From: Gemmatimonadota bacterium
Lineage (GTDB): Bacteria; Gemmatimonadota; Gemmatimonadetes; Palauibacterales; Palauibacteraceae
DNA length: 16,262 bases
Assembly: GCA_016649455.1 (NCBI GenBank)
Contig: JAENXO010000014.1
Coordinates: forward strand, 1-16,262
Direction of reading: 5' to 3'
The position numbers were made by a program, and so were the translations under genes. Shown one piece after another: positions 6,629-16,169 of the stretch. The notes under the pieces are model-generated. The model saw nothing but the letters and a program-made list of their open reading frames with translations, was not told the DNA's origin and made no database searches. The number at the start of each line of letters is the position of its first letter. Within the stretch, counting starts at the first letter, position 1.

Positions 6629-7669
6629 ATGTTGAGCACTCTGGCAGTACCAGCCCTGGCCGTCATGTCGGCCCTGTCGACGATGCCCCCGCAGGATGCA
6701 CGGGAGATTCTGCAGACCGCACGTGAGATGCAGATCAGCCGATTCCAGGGAATCGAGAACTACACGGTCGATCAGACGATGTCCGGCAATAGGATCCTCA
6801 TCTACTATGAGCGAATCCCTGACACGGACCTGTTCCGGATGGTCCCGGTGGGCGAGGTCTCGCGCGCCGGGACAGGCTCCACGGAGGCGGATGGGCGAAT
6901 GATGGCGGGCGGCATGGCCATGGGCCTGCGCATGCTCGGCCCAGCCCTGGCGAGCGAATCGTCGCCCGGAGCAGGCGCCCTGGCGATGGATGGCATGATG
7001 GGAAACATGGTCGAGTTTCTGGACGCCGGCGCCGCCTACCAGGAAAACGACGGAGTCGCCGATGCCGAGTCGGCGGATCATGACATGCGGACCTTCGCAA
7101 ACGTGGCGGAACTCGTGGGGCGGGAAATGGTGGATGGGCAGGAGTGTTTTCACCTGCGTGCCGACAACCTCGGTCTGGGCCAGGTGACCGAAGGTGGTCA
7201 CGTGTTCGAGCTCGCGTCGGTCAGCTTGTGGATCGACACCGAGTTCTATCTGAACCGCCGCCTCCTGATGGAAGGGACGCTCACGACCGACGGCAATACG
7301 AGCGCGCTCACGATCGAGAAGATTGACGAAGATTACGGCGTATACGGTGACATGGGCGTCGGAATGTATAGCCCGAAAAAGCAGATCATGCGCCTCACGG
7401 GCCTGATGGGGGGTCTGAGCGACAAGGAGCAGCAGGAACTCGAGGAAGCGAAGGCGAAGCTCGCCGAATTCGACGCGCAACTCGCGAGTATGCCTGCCTC
7501 GCAGAGGCAAATGATCGAGTCCCGGATGGGAGGACAACTGGCGCAGATGCGGCAGCTTGTCGAGGGCGGCGGGTTCGAAACCGTCGTGACCCTCAACGGC
7601 ATCAAGCTGAACGAAGGTCCTCCCAGCGGCCTCGAAATGGGCAAGGCGATCACGGGGGGTACGCCGTGA
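6629..7669 (+). CDS. Exported Met-rich protein with a LolA-like beta core and a helical C-terminal insert
   Basis: The product is 346 aa. ATG 6629 follows CAGGAGA by 6 nt and lies 15 nt after the tail-collar gene, so the two are co-transcribed. The N-terminus MLSTLAVPALAVMSALSTM is hydrophobic but lacks the usual basic residues, so export is probable rather than sure. Residues 43-75 (ENYTVDQTMSGNRILIYYER, LFRMVPVGEV) and 170-260 (QECFHLRADN, ASVSLWIDTEFYLNRRLLME, TIEKIDEDYGVYG) resemble the strands of LolA/LppX-type lipoprotein-sorting folds. That is a pattern judgement, not a family match. Residues 91-127 hold nine Met, mostly between Gly and Ala. Residues 263-311 are a charged amphipathic helix (SDKEQQELEEAKAKLAEFDA). 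The function is unknown; a periplasmic carrier or chaperone for envelope products would fit its neighbours. Confidence 0.7.
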   Translation: MLSTLAVPALAVMSALSTMPPQDAREILQTAREMQISRFQGIENYTVDQTMSGNRILIYYERIPDTDLFRMVPVGEVSRAGTGSTEADGRMMAGGMAMGLRMLGPALASESSPGAGALAMDGMMGNMVEFLDAGAAYQENDGVADAESADHDMRTFANVAELVGREMVDGQECFHLRADNLGLGQVTEGGHVFELASVSLWIDTEFYLNRRLLMEGTLTTDGNTSALTIEKIDEDYGVYGDMGVGMYSPKKQIMRLTGLMGGLSDKEQQELEEAKAKLAEFDAQLASMPASQRQMIESRMGGQLAQMRQLVEGGGFETVVTLNGIKLNEGPPSGLEMGKAITGGTP

Positions 7670-7730
7670 TTTTAGGGCCGAACGTGGAAATCTGACAGGT
7701 CAATCATTCACAGATCAGGTGGAGAAGATC

Positions 7731-7919
7731 ATGCAAGCCAAGATTCGCAGGCTCGCCCTATCGATACTCGCAATCGGACTGCTTCCCTCGACACTCCACG
7801 GACAGCTGGCGGTTGATGTCCCGTTGAGATCGACGGGCGGAGCCCTGTTCGCACACACCAATGCGATAGACTTGCGGTCTACACATACGTTTGAGGCCAC
7901 CAGCGGGAAAATCGACTAG
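7731..7919 (+). CDS. 5' part: 62-aa Sec-signal peptide ORF
   Basis: Signal peptide MQAKIRRLALSILAIGLLPS is followed by STLHG and a mature stretch QLAVDVPLRS…HTFEATSGKID. A GTG at 7719 is also in frame, but it lies inside the ribosome-binding sequence AGGTGGAG, so ATG 7731 is the better start. As a free product it would be a ~39-residue exported peptide without Cys. The frame continues after the TAG, so I treat it as the first piece of an interrupted gene. Confidence 0.5.
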   Translation: MQAKIRRLALSILAIGLLPSTLHGQLAVDVPLRSTGGALFAHTNAIDLRSTHTFEATSGKID

Positions 7920-7925
7920 TCACGT

Positions 7926-8432
7926 GTGGCAAGGGAGCCGGGTGGCACAGTTGTGAATCGCGGCGAGACTCCCATGCGCTTCATCCTGTTCCTCCGGCCG
8001 GGAGAGGTTGGCCAGAAGGTCCACCACCACGGGCAGACCATGGAACTCAGTGGAGCCAAAGAAGGCCTGATCGTCTCCGTAGCACCGGAGGGCTTTACGT
8101 TCGTCGTGGGCGAGACCGAAACCCCCATCTGGAAATCAGTCGTGTTGCGGCCGGGACAGAGGATGGAGTTGAGCAAGGTTCCGAACGAGAACGAGAAAGC
8201 GGTCATGGCCATGATGGCGAGGCGCCCTTTCCAGGTGGGGCTGCTGACGATGTCCGAAGATGGACCGGTACTAGGGACCATCGTCGGTTTCGCGCCGATC
8301 AATCTCTCCGTTTTCGAAGCCGATGCGGGCGGACAGCGCTCTGGTTTCCGGACAGGCGACCAGTTTCTTCCAGGCGACCAGTTTCTTCCAGGTGACCAGT
8401 ACATCGCCGGGGAGAGGATCTGGAACCGCTAG
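7926..8432 (+). CDS. 3' part: 168-aa continuation with GDQFLP repeats, unknown family
   Basis: The first possible start after the TAG is GTG 7926, two codons on; ATG 7974 is another. Neither has a ribosome site at normal distance. The sequence looks all-beta: MRFILFLRPGEVGQKVHHHG, GLIVSVAPEGFTFVVGETET, WKSVVLRPGQRMELSKVPNE, PFQVGLLTMSEDG, IVGFAPINLSVFE. Two halves share an 'RPG(E/Q)…' strand-turn pattern, which may be an internal duplication. The C-terminus has two exact GDQFLP units and a third, diverged one (GDQYIAGE). I recognise no family. Without the signal peptide of the first part it would stay in the cytoplasm. Confidence 0.5.
   Translation: MAREPGGTVVNRGETPMRFILFLRPGEVGQKVHHHGQTMELSGAKEGLIVSVAPEGFTFVVGETETPIWKSVVLRPGQRMELSKVPNENEKAVMAMMARRPFQVGLLTMSEDGPVLGTIVGFAPINLSVFEADAGGQRSGFRTGDQFLPGDQFLPGDQYIAGERIWNR
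8355..8399 (+). repeat. 18-bp in-frame tandem repeat encoding GDQFLP
   Basis: GGCGACCAGTTTCTTCCA occurs twice without mismatch (8355-8372 and 8373-8390). GGTGACCAG then begins a third copy that diverges into TACATCGCC. Because the unit is six codons, copy-number changes by slippage keep the frame. The identity of the two full copies suggests a recent duplication. Confidence 0.85.
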
Positions 8433-8451
8433 TCGGTGAGACGTTTGAACT

Positions 8452-8478
8452 GGCTCGCTGGCAGTCGCCGGCGAGGCC
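8452..8478 (+). promoter_or_regulatory. Imperfect stem-loop in the 122-bp gap before the 8555 gene
   Basis: GGCTCGC (8452-8458) pairs with GCGAGGCC (8471-8478) with one bulged C, around a 12-nt loop. It lies 19 nt after the stop of the interrupted gene. The bases that follow are AAAAGG rather than T residues, so it is not a typical intrinsic terminator on this strand. It might protect the upstream message's 3' end. This is weak evidence. Confidence 0.2.
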
Positions 8479-8554
8479 AAAAGGAATGCGGGGACTTCGG
8501 CCGTTGTACCGGAGAGAGACAATCACTGTCAACCAGGAATCATGGGAAGCGCGA

Positions 8555-9586
8555 ATGAGACCATTTGGAAGCGGTAGTGACGAGGCAAGGACTCGCCCGG
8601 GCATTCTGCGCGCGACGATCCTTTCTGCAGTTACCCTGATGGTGGCAATTCCGTCAGGCGCGCAAGCACAGAACGAAGGCAGCGAGAACCTGCTGGTGGC
8701 CCGGTACTCGGTTGAACCGGCCGCTTTCGACGGCGTCACGAGCTCGGCCGAGCTCACCGCGGCGCTGCGGAGGATCCTGACCGTTGAAGCATCCATGCCG
8801 CTCGACGAACCCCTCCGGGTCGACCTCATGGGTGAGATCCGTGATCCGATAGGGGGCGGGGCGCTCCGGCTTTCTTACAAGGGCCTCGGATTCGAGGTCG
8901 GGGCCGGCGAGGCCGAGTCCGGTAAGCTCGAGACGGTTGTTCGCTCATCCCACGGGCCCGGATCCGCCTATGACGACGGTGACTGGAGCGAGGAAGCAGC
9001 CTGGGCCTGGCTCCAGGAGGCCGTTGAAGAGGGACTGACATCCTCGTCAGCAGCAGATGGCAGCTTCGCCAGGAATGCAGACGGACGGGTACCTCTGCGT
9101 GTCGCGAATATCCACTCGGTCTCGTACGACAACTGGGACGTCGAAGACGGGCTTGGTGGGATTTACCTCAAGCTTCAGCCGAGCGCGGGCTTCGCCTCCT
9201 CGTCCGACGGAAACTGGGAGCAGCCCGCCGACTTCGGGTACGATGTGACGGTACTTCTCCTGGAACTGGAACCCGGTCCGGATTCCGAGCAGACGCCCGT
9301 AGCTGTCTCCGCCGGTGCCCGGGAGCGCATCGTGGGGATCTACGAGCCCGGCCCGGGCGGTGAGTTCGAGGTTCGCAGCGATGGGGACGCATTCGTCGGG
9401 ATCATCCGCAGGACAGGTCGCGACGACCTGGAGGTCCCGCTCATCCCGCTTTCGGATTCGGAATTCATCTCCGACGTCAACGAGCAGCGGATCCGCCTGT
9501 CGTTCTCGACCGACGAAGAAGGGAAATCCAGCGAGGTGTCCGTCCAGCAGGGCGGTATCATCCAGACGTGGCCGCGCATGAACTGA
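8555..9586 (+). CDS. Exported protein with a DUF3471-like C-terminal domain
   Basis: The product is 343 aa. ATG 8555 was chosen over an upstream in-frame ATG (8486) because GGGAAG lies 5 nt before it and it begins a clear Sec signal peptide: basic region, then LRATILSAVTLMVAIP, cleavage after AQA (residue 38). Residues 45-150 include FDGVTSSAELTAALRRILTV and LRLSYKGLGFEVGAGE. DGDWSEEAAWAWLQEAVEEG forms an acidic helix. The C-terminal ~85 residues (ERIVGIYEPGPGGEFEVRSD, IPLSDSEF, IRLSFSTDEEGK, VSVQQGG) match the rhythm of DUF3471-type beta domains found at the ends of serine beta-lactamase-like and other exported enzymes. No catalytic domain is attached here. It is the last gene of the exported run and is followed by a separate carB promoter. 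Confidence 0.78.
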   Translation: MRPFGSGSDEARTRPGILRATILSAVTLMVAIPSGAQAQNEGSENLLVARYSVEPAAFDGVTSSAELTAALRRILTVEASMPLDEPLRVDLMGEIRDPIGGGALRLSYKGLGFEVGAGEAESGKLETVVRSSHGPGSAYDDGDWSEEAAWAWLQEAVEEGLTSSSAADGSFARNADGRVPLRVANIHSVSYDNWDVEDGLGGIYLKLQPSAGFASSSDGNWEQPADFGYDVTVLLLELEPGPDSEQTPVAVSAGARERIVGIYEPGPGGEFEVRSDGDAFVGIIRRTGRDDLEVPLIPLSDSEFISDVNEQRIRLSFSTDEEGKSSEVSVQQGGIIQTWPRMN

Positions 9587-9594
9587 TTCCCGGC

Positions 9595-9622
9595 TTGACT
9601 CCGGCATTCGCCGCCGTATAGT
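9595..9622 (+). promoter_or_regulatory. Sigma-70-like promoter giving a leaderless carB transcript
   Basis: TTGACT (9595-9600) and TATAGT (9617-9622) are separated by 16 nt, close to the housekeeping consensus. The ATG of carB begins 6 nt after the -10, exactly where transcription should start. No Shine-Dalgarno sequence exists between the elements and the ATG. The promoter lies wholly within the 42-bp gap after the preceding gene. Confidence 0.65.
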
Positions 9623-9628
9623 CCGCGA

Positions 9629-12859
<3,231 letters not shown>

Positions 12860-12915
12860 TATCTCCGCCGGTCCCGAAGTGCCTGGTCTTGCCCAACGCT
12901 CGCCGGAGGCTGTCC

Positions 12916-14151
12916 GTGGTCATCGTTCGACGTCCGTTTCTTCTGCCGGTCCTGCTTTGTATGTCTTTCGCGTCGTGTAGCGAACCTTCGCCGGCGGTTG
13001 ATTCGGAAAGCCCGACCAGCCCGAGAGGCGGCGCGCCTGCGTATTCTTCACTGGAGAGCTTCGTAGCCGACTACTGGATCCGACCGATCCCCGCACAGGG
13101 TCCGGCGCCGGCTGACTGGCCGGAGTTCGAGGCCTCGCTGCGTCCCGAGGCCTGCGGTACATGCCACACCCAGAAACTCGCCGACTGGAGCACGACGATA
13201 CACGCGGACGCTTACTCGGCCGGGCTCTCAGGGCAGCTGGTGAATTGGGAGCAGTCCTCTCCGGAGACGGTGCGCAGCTGCCTGGTGTGCCACGCTCCGC
13301 TGGCCGAGCAGAGCGCATGGACGGGCGGAGCCGACGGTACCCTGTACCCGAATCCGACATTCGACCGGGACTTGCGTGACCGGGGGATTACATGCGCCGC
13401 CTGCCACCTGCGGGGGCGACGGCGGTACGGCCCACTGCTCCGCGATGGCTCCACCGGGCCCTCACCTGAAGACGCCCCGCACGATGGGGTTACACGGACG
13501 GAGTTCTTCTCGGACTCCCGGTTCTGTGCGGGTTGTCACCAGTTCGAGTTCCCGGCTCCCGAAGGAAACTCGATCCAGAATACGTACGAGGAGTGGCGGA
13601 TCAGCCGCTGGGCGGACGAGGGAGTTTCCTGCCAGGACTGCCACATGCCGGACCGCAGGCACCTGTGGCGCGGAATTCACGACCCTGAGATGGTCCTTTC
13701 TGCCCTGAGAATCGAGTGGATCGACGGCCCCGGGGTCGGAATTCGGATTCGGAACAGCGGCGCCGGCCACCACTTTCCCACCTACGTGACACCTGAGGTG
13801 GTGGTGGAGATCACCCAGCTTGGAGCACAGAGGACCGCGCTGGAGACCAGACCGACGAGTTGGCTCATCGCGAGGAAAGTGGAGAATCGGAACGGTGTGT
13901 GGGTCGAGCTCTCGGACACGCGGATCGCCGTCGATGAGGCGTCGGCGTTCGAGGTGGAGGTCCTGCCGGGTGCGGAGTTCGCCCGGGCGACGATCAGCGT
14001 CCGCCCGGACGCCGTCTATAGCTCCGTGTTCGCGCAGTTTCTCGTGGGCTCACTACCGGACACGTCGCGGGTTCTGCTGTCGGAAGCCGCGGGAACAGCC
14101 GGGAACAGCCCGTTCGTAATCTTCGACGAAACGGTCCCGATTCAGCGCTGA
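12916..14151 (+). CDS. Pentahaem c-type cytochrome lipoprotein (cytochrome c554-like)
   Basis: The product is 411 aa. GTG 12916 was chosen because GGAGG (12905-12909) lies 6 nt before it; an in-frame TTG at 12889 has no such site. The N-terminus VVIVRRPFLLPVLLCMSFASC is a lipoprotein signal with lipidated C21. Five CXXCH haem sites follow: CGTCH (80-84), CLVCH (122-126), CAACH (160-164), CAGCH (204-208) and CQDCH (239-243). Possible distal ligands are H96 (TTIHADAY), H255 (RGIHDPEM) and H285/H286 (GAGHHFPTYV). The region after ~265 is all-beta. The haem-then-'GHHFPT' order is common in bacterial multihaem cytochromes related to cytochrome c554. It should transfer electrons at the membrane surface; the partner is unknown. 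It converges on the PAS gene with a 3-bp gap. No cytochrome maturation genes are nearby. Confidence 0.9.
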   Translation: MVIVRRPFLLPVLLCMSFASCSEPSPAVDSESPTSPRGGAPAYSSLESFVADYWIRPIPAQGPAPADWPEFEASLRPEACGTCHTQKLADWSTTIHADAYSAGLSGQLVNWEQSSPETVRSCLVCHAPLAEQSAWTGGADGTLYPNPTFDRDLRDRGITCAACHLRGRRRYGPLLRDGSTGPSPEDAPHDGVTRTEFFSDSRFCAGCHQFEFPAPEGNSIQNTYEEWRISRWADEGVSCQDCHMPDRRHLWRGIHDPEMVLSALRIEWIDGPGVGIRIRNSGAGHHFPTYVTPEVVVEITQLGAQRTALETRPTSWLIARKVENRNGVWVELSDTRIAVDEASAFEVEVLPGAEFARATISVRPDAVYSSVFAQFLVGSLPDTSRVLLSEAAGTAGNSPFVIFDETVPIQR

Positions 14152-14154
14152 AGC

Positions 14155-14922
14155 TCAGGACTCTTTGGACAGTTCCCGCAACTCCTCGAGCAGCTCATTC
14201 AATGACTCCGCCACCCTGCGGAACCGCATCGCGTGAGTCCGCAGCTTATCCTGGTCCGGTGAAACGGTTGACGACAGTTTCTCCATAACAGCGACGGAGT
14301 CCCGCAATTCTGCTTCCGCGGCAGTCACCGACCGGCCGACCGACTGCACCAACTGCTCCTTCTGCTCAGCCGCGAGCTCGCACTCGGTGAGGAGCCGGGC
14401 CCGGTCCATCTCGGCCTGCCGCCTGGCTGTGATGTCCCTCACCCCCCCGACGACTTGTACTGCTCCGTGAACCGGACGGGCCATCGGCCGCGCATAGTCC
14501 CGCACCCAACGCGTCTCTCCGGACCTGGTTGCGACCCGATACTCGACGGTATCCGCGCGTCCCGCCTGCAGCGCGCGGAGGTGTGTCCGCACCAGCTCGC
14601 GGTCATCCCGATGGACCATGCGAAGCCAGGCGTCCACGGCACCCAGCTCGGCCGGTGTGAAGCCGGTCACCTGCTGCACGTTGGAGCTCATCCAGTCCGT
14701 GATCGCCCGGCCGTCGGCCTCGATGTGGAGCGCGTAGGCCCAGTCCGCAGTCACTTCGGCGATCGCCCGATACTGTTCGGCCGCTGATTCTGCCGGTGCC
14801 TGGACCGGCGGCGCGGCCGGCCCATCGTTCCCGGTGGCCCTTTTCGCGTGCGGATGGTCCGGATGGGCCGTGGTCATATGGGCCGTCGCGTCACTCGAGT
14901 GGGGATGTCGATCCATCTTCAT
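14155..14922 (-). CDS. PAS-domain protein with His-rich N-terminus and coiled-coil tail
   Basis: The product is 255 aa from ATG 14922. ATG 14916 and GTGs at 14928 and 14934 are also in frame, and the ribosome site is weak, so the exact start is uncertain. Residues 1-30 hold six His in a low-complexity stretch (HPHSSDATAH, TTAHPDHPHAK), a possible metal-binding tail. A PAS_3-type domain spans ~47-170: YRAIAEVTADWAYALHIEAD, VTGFTPAEL, MVHRDDRELVRTHLRAL, GETRWVRDYARPM and the PAC-type end GAVQVVGGVRDITARR. Residues 170-255 form a long charged helix (coiled coil) rich in Glu, Leu and Arg. There is no histidine-kinase, GGDEF, EAL or helix-turn-helix output domain, so it must signal by protein contact. 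It resembles the sensory half of a PAS histidine kinase without the catalytic part. Confidence 0.85.
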   Translation of the reverse strand: MKMDRHPHSSDATAHMTTAHPDHPHAKRATGNDGPAAPPVQAPAESAAEQYRAIAEVTADWAYALHIEADGRAITDWMSSNVQQVTGFTPAELGAVDAWLRMVHRDDRELVRTHLRALQAGRADTVEYRVATRSGETRWVRDYARPMARPVHGAVQVVGGVRDITARRQAEMDRARLLTECELAAEQKEQLVQSVGRSVTAAEAELRDSVAVMEKLSSTVSPDQDKLRTHAMRFRRVAESLNELLEELRELSKES

Positions 14923-15047
14923 CTTCACTGACACTCGTCTGGTCCCTTTTCGACCCTGGCGCCGGCGCTGGTGCCGGCGGATCCGTCCGTTAGGAAAGTC
15001 GGGCTCGTTCAGCCATGGCCGATGAAAAGCAAGACGCGAACCGTTGT

Positions 15048-15061
15048 GCGGGGAACCCCGC
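15048..15061. promoter_or_regulatory. Inverted repeat GCGGGG-AA-CCCCGC, possible operator
   Basis: It has perfect 6-bp arms with a 2-nt centre, roughly in the middle of the divergent intergenic region. The centre is too short for an RNA loop, which favours binding of a dimeric regulator. No matching second copy was seen in the window. Confidence 0.3.
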
Positions 15062-15261
15062 GCGACCGAATCTGTGAGCACTCCGTCAGGACCCTGTTGG
15101 GGACCACGGCAATGGAACTCGTTGCGATTCCGGCGGATTCGACTGCCTCTCAACTCGTACTCCGAAGCCCGATCCTGCAGGCTGCGATTGAAAGTCCAGC
15201 CTCGAGATACTGGATACGATTCGTCATTTTGGCCCAAAGTCGGACAGGGCCGGGGCAACGC

Positions 15262-15291
15262 TTGTGGTCGGACTGCGTCCCGAGATAGGCT
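15262..15291 (+). promoter_or_regulatory. Promoter-like pair giving a leaderless start at 15298
   Basis: TTGTGG (15262-15267) and TAGGCT (15286-15291) are spaced by 18 nt, and the GTG start codon follows the -10 by 6 nt (CATCTG). Each hexamer is a partial match to consensus. The fixed 6-nt distance to the start and the lack of a Shine-Dalgarno sequence agree with the carB arrangement. Confidence 0.4.
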
Positions 15292-15297
15292 CATCTG

Positions 15298-16161
15298 GTG
15301 TCTCTGATACGCGCATGTCCCGTCTTCGCCCTGTTCGCGGTCCTCCCAGGGATCGTCGCGATTCCGACTGCGGCTTCTGGACAGACACCCGACCCGGTCG
15401 TCCTTCGCCTGGGCGGTGAGCCCGGCCGGACCGCACGATATCGGCATGAGAAGCAGCTGTCCCTGCATCTCCCGGAGGAGCTCGGGGGAGATGCCTCCAC
15501 ACGGACGCTGCTCAGGCTCGATCAGACCGTGGAGCGGAGCACCCGCGACTCGGTCGTCGTCAGCTCCGAGATCCGCGAATTTCAGTTCGAAGTCGTGCCG
15601 GCGCCCGAGCAACTTCCTGATCTGGGACGGCTCGAGGGAATGCGGTTTCGATCGACGACGACGCCGTCCGGCCGGATTTACCGGATCGAGGTGGAGGGTG
15701 CGGGGGATCAGGTCGGAAAACCGCTGAGAGACCAGATCGAGTCGTGGCTCCGGGAGCTCGGATTTCCTGCCCTCCCCGCCGGACCGACACGCCCCGGAGA
15801 CAGCTGGAAGGACACGACGCGAGTTCCGCTCTCGGCGCTGCTTGGCTTGCAGGGAACGGCCGAGGCTGTCGAAGTACGGACGACAACGCTCAGAGCGATC
15901 GACGAGACGCCCCACGGCCCTACCGCCCTGCTGGATGTTCGCACGGAATGGACGAGCGCCGGAGAGGGCCCGTCGCCCGACGTCACCGTTCGCGGCTCTT
16001 CACGTCAGTCAGTCCGCTTTGCCATGGAGTCCGGCTGGTTCATCGACAGCAGTGGAACAAGCTTCATCCGCGTCGAAATCTCCAGCGGGGCCGGCACCGA
16101 ACCATTGCGGATCGATGCGGTAGGCTCCTACGAAACGCAGCTCCTTGAGGGTGACGGCTGA
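15298..16161 (+). CDS. Sec-exported protein of unknown function (DUF6263-like)
   Basis: The product is 287 aa from GTG 15298. The N-terminus MSLIRACPVFALFAVLPGIV and following AIPTAASG form a signal peptide, with cleavage near residue 28. The mature part opens VVLRLGGEPGRTARYRHEKQ, then LDQTVERSTRDSVVVSSEIR, a region of TTTPSGRIYRIEVEG, LGFPALPAGPTRPGDSWKDT, and a final beta-rich part (MESGWFIDSSGTSFIRVEIS). This order ('RL…GExxRYR', 'P.GPV.PGDSW', 'GxxxxSSG') recalls the exported DUF6263 proteins as I remember them. No catalytic motif is visible, and the mature part has no Cys. A periplasmic or outer-membrane-associated beta protein is likely. There is no Shine-Dalgarno sequence. It converges on the partial gene at the window end with an 8-bp gap. 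Confidence 0.75.
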   Translation: MSLIRACPVFALFAVLPGIVAIPTAASGQTPDPVVLRLGGEPGRTARYRHEKQLSLHLPEELGGDASTRTLLRLDQTVERSTRDSVVVSSEIREFQFEVVPAPEQLPDLGRLEGMRFRSTTTPSGRIYRIEVEGAGDQVGKPLRDQIESWLRELGFPALPAGPTRPGDSWKDTTRVPLSALLGLQGTAEAVEVRTTTLRAIDETPHGPTALLDVRTEWTSAGEGPSPDVTVRGSSRQSVRFAMESGWFIDSSGTSFIRVEISSGAGTEPLRIDAVGSYETQLLEGDG

Positions 16162-16169
16162 CGCGCCGA

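Larger units (their letters stand above)
7731..8432 (+). pseudogene. Second Sec-exported protein gene, interrupted by an in-frame TAG at codon 63
   Basis: One frame runs from ATG 7731 to TAG 8430-8432 and is interrupted only by TAG at 7917-7919. The start has a good ribosome site (AGGTGGAG, 6-nt spacer) and a signal peptide with cleavage near LHG (about residue 23). The first part ends FEATSGKID. The frame then continues SRVAREPGGTVVNRGETPMR, followed by ~155 more well-coded residues. The continuation has neither signal peptide nor ribosome site. One change (for example CAG to TAG) would account for the break. The joined protein would be ~232 aa with an internal GDQFLP repeat near its C-terminus. 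The family is unknown. This is the second interrupted gene within 2.2 kb in the same run. Confidence 0.6.
14923..15297. other. 375-bp divergent intergenic region
   Basis: This lies between the minus-strand PAS gene and the plus-strand gene at 15298. I see no credible protein here: open frames on both strands lack ribosome sites, and their translations show no domain pattern. It holds GC-rich symmetric stretches (the palindrome GCGCCGGCGC at 14959-14968, followed by a further GCCGGC), a perfect 14-bp inverted repeat at 15048-15061, and a likely promoter for the 15298 gene at its right end. No clear promoter for the PAS gene was found. Confidence 0.6.

Noticed and set aside
8542..8577. 11-codon upstream ORF (MGSANETIWKR) overlapping the 8555 start
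   Set aside because: It has only a weak AGGA site and no amino-acid run typical of leader peptides; it probably occurs by chance.
14971..15288. 105-codon plus-strand open frame in the divergent region
   Set aside because: It has no ribosome site, no recognisable pattern, and it overlaps the likely promoter of the next gene.
14935..15915. Minus-strand extension of the PAS frame to 586 codons
   Set aside because: The part upstream of the His-rich start is Arg-rich and patternless and is antisense to the 15298 gene.
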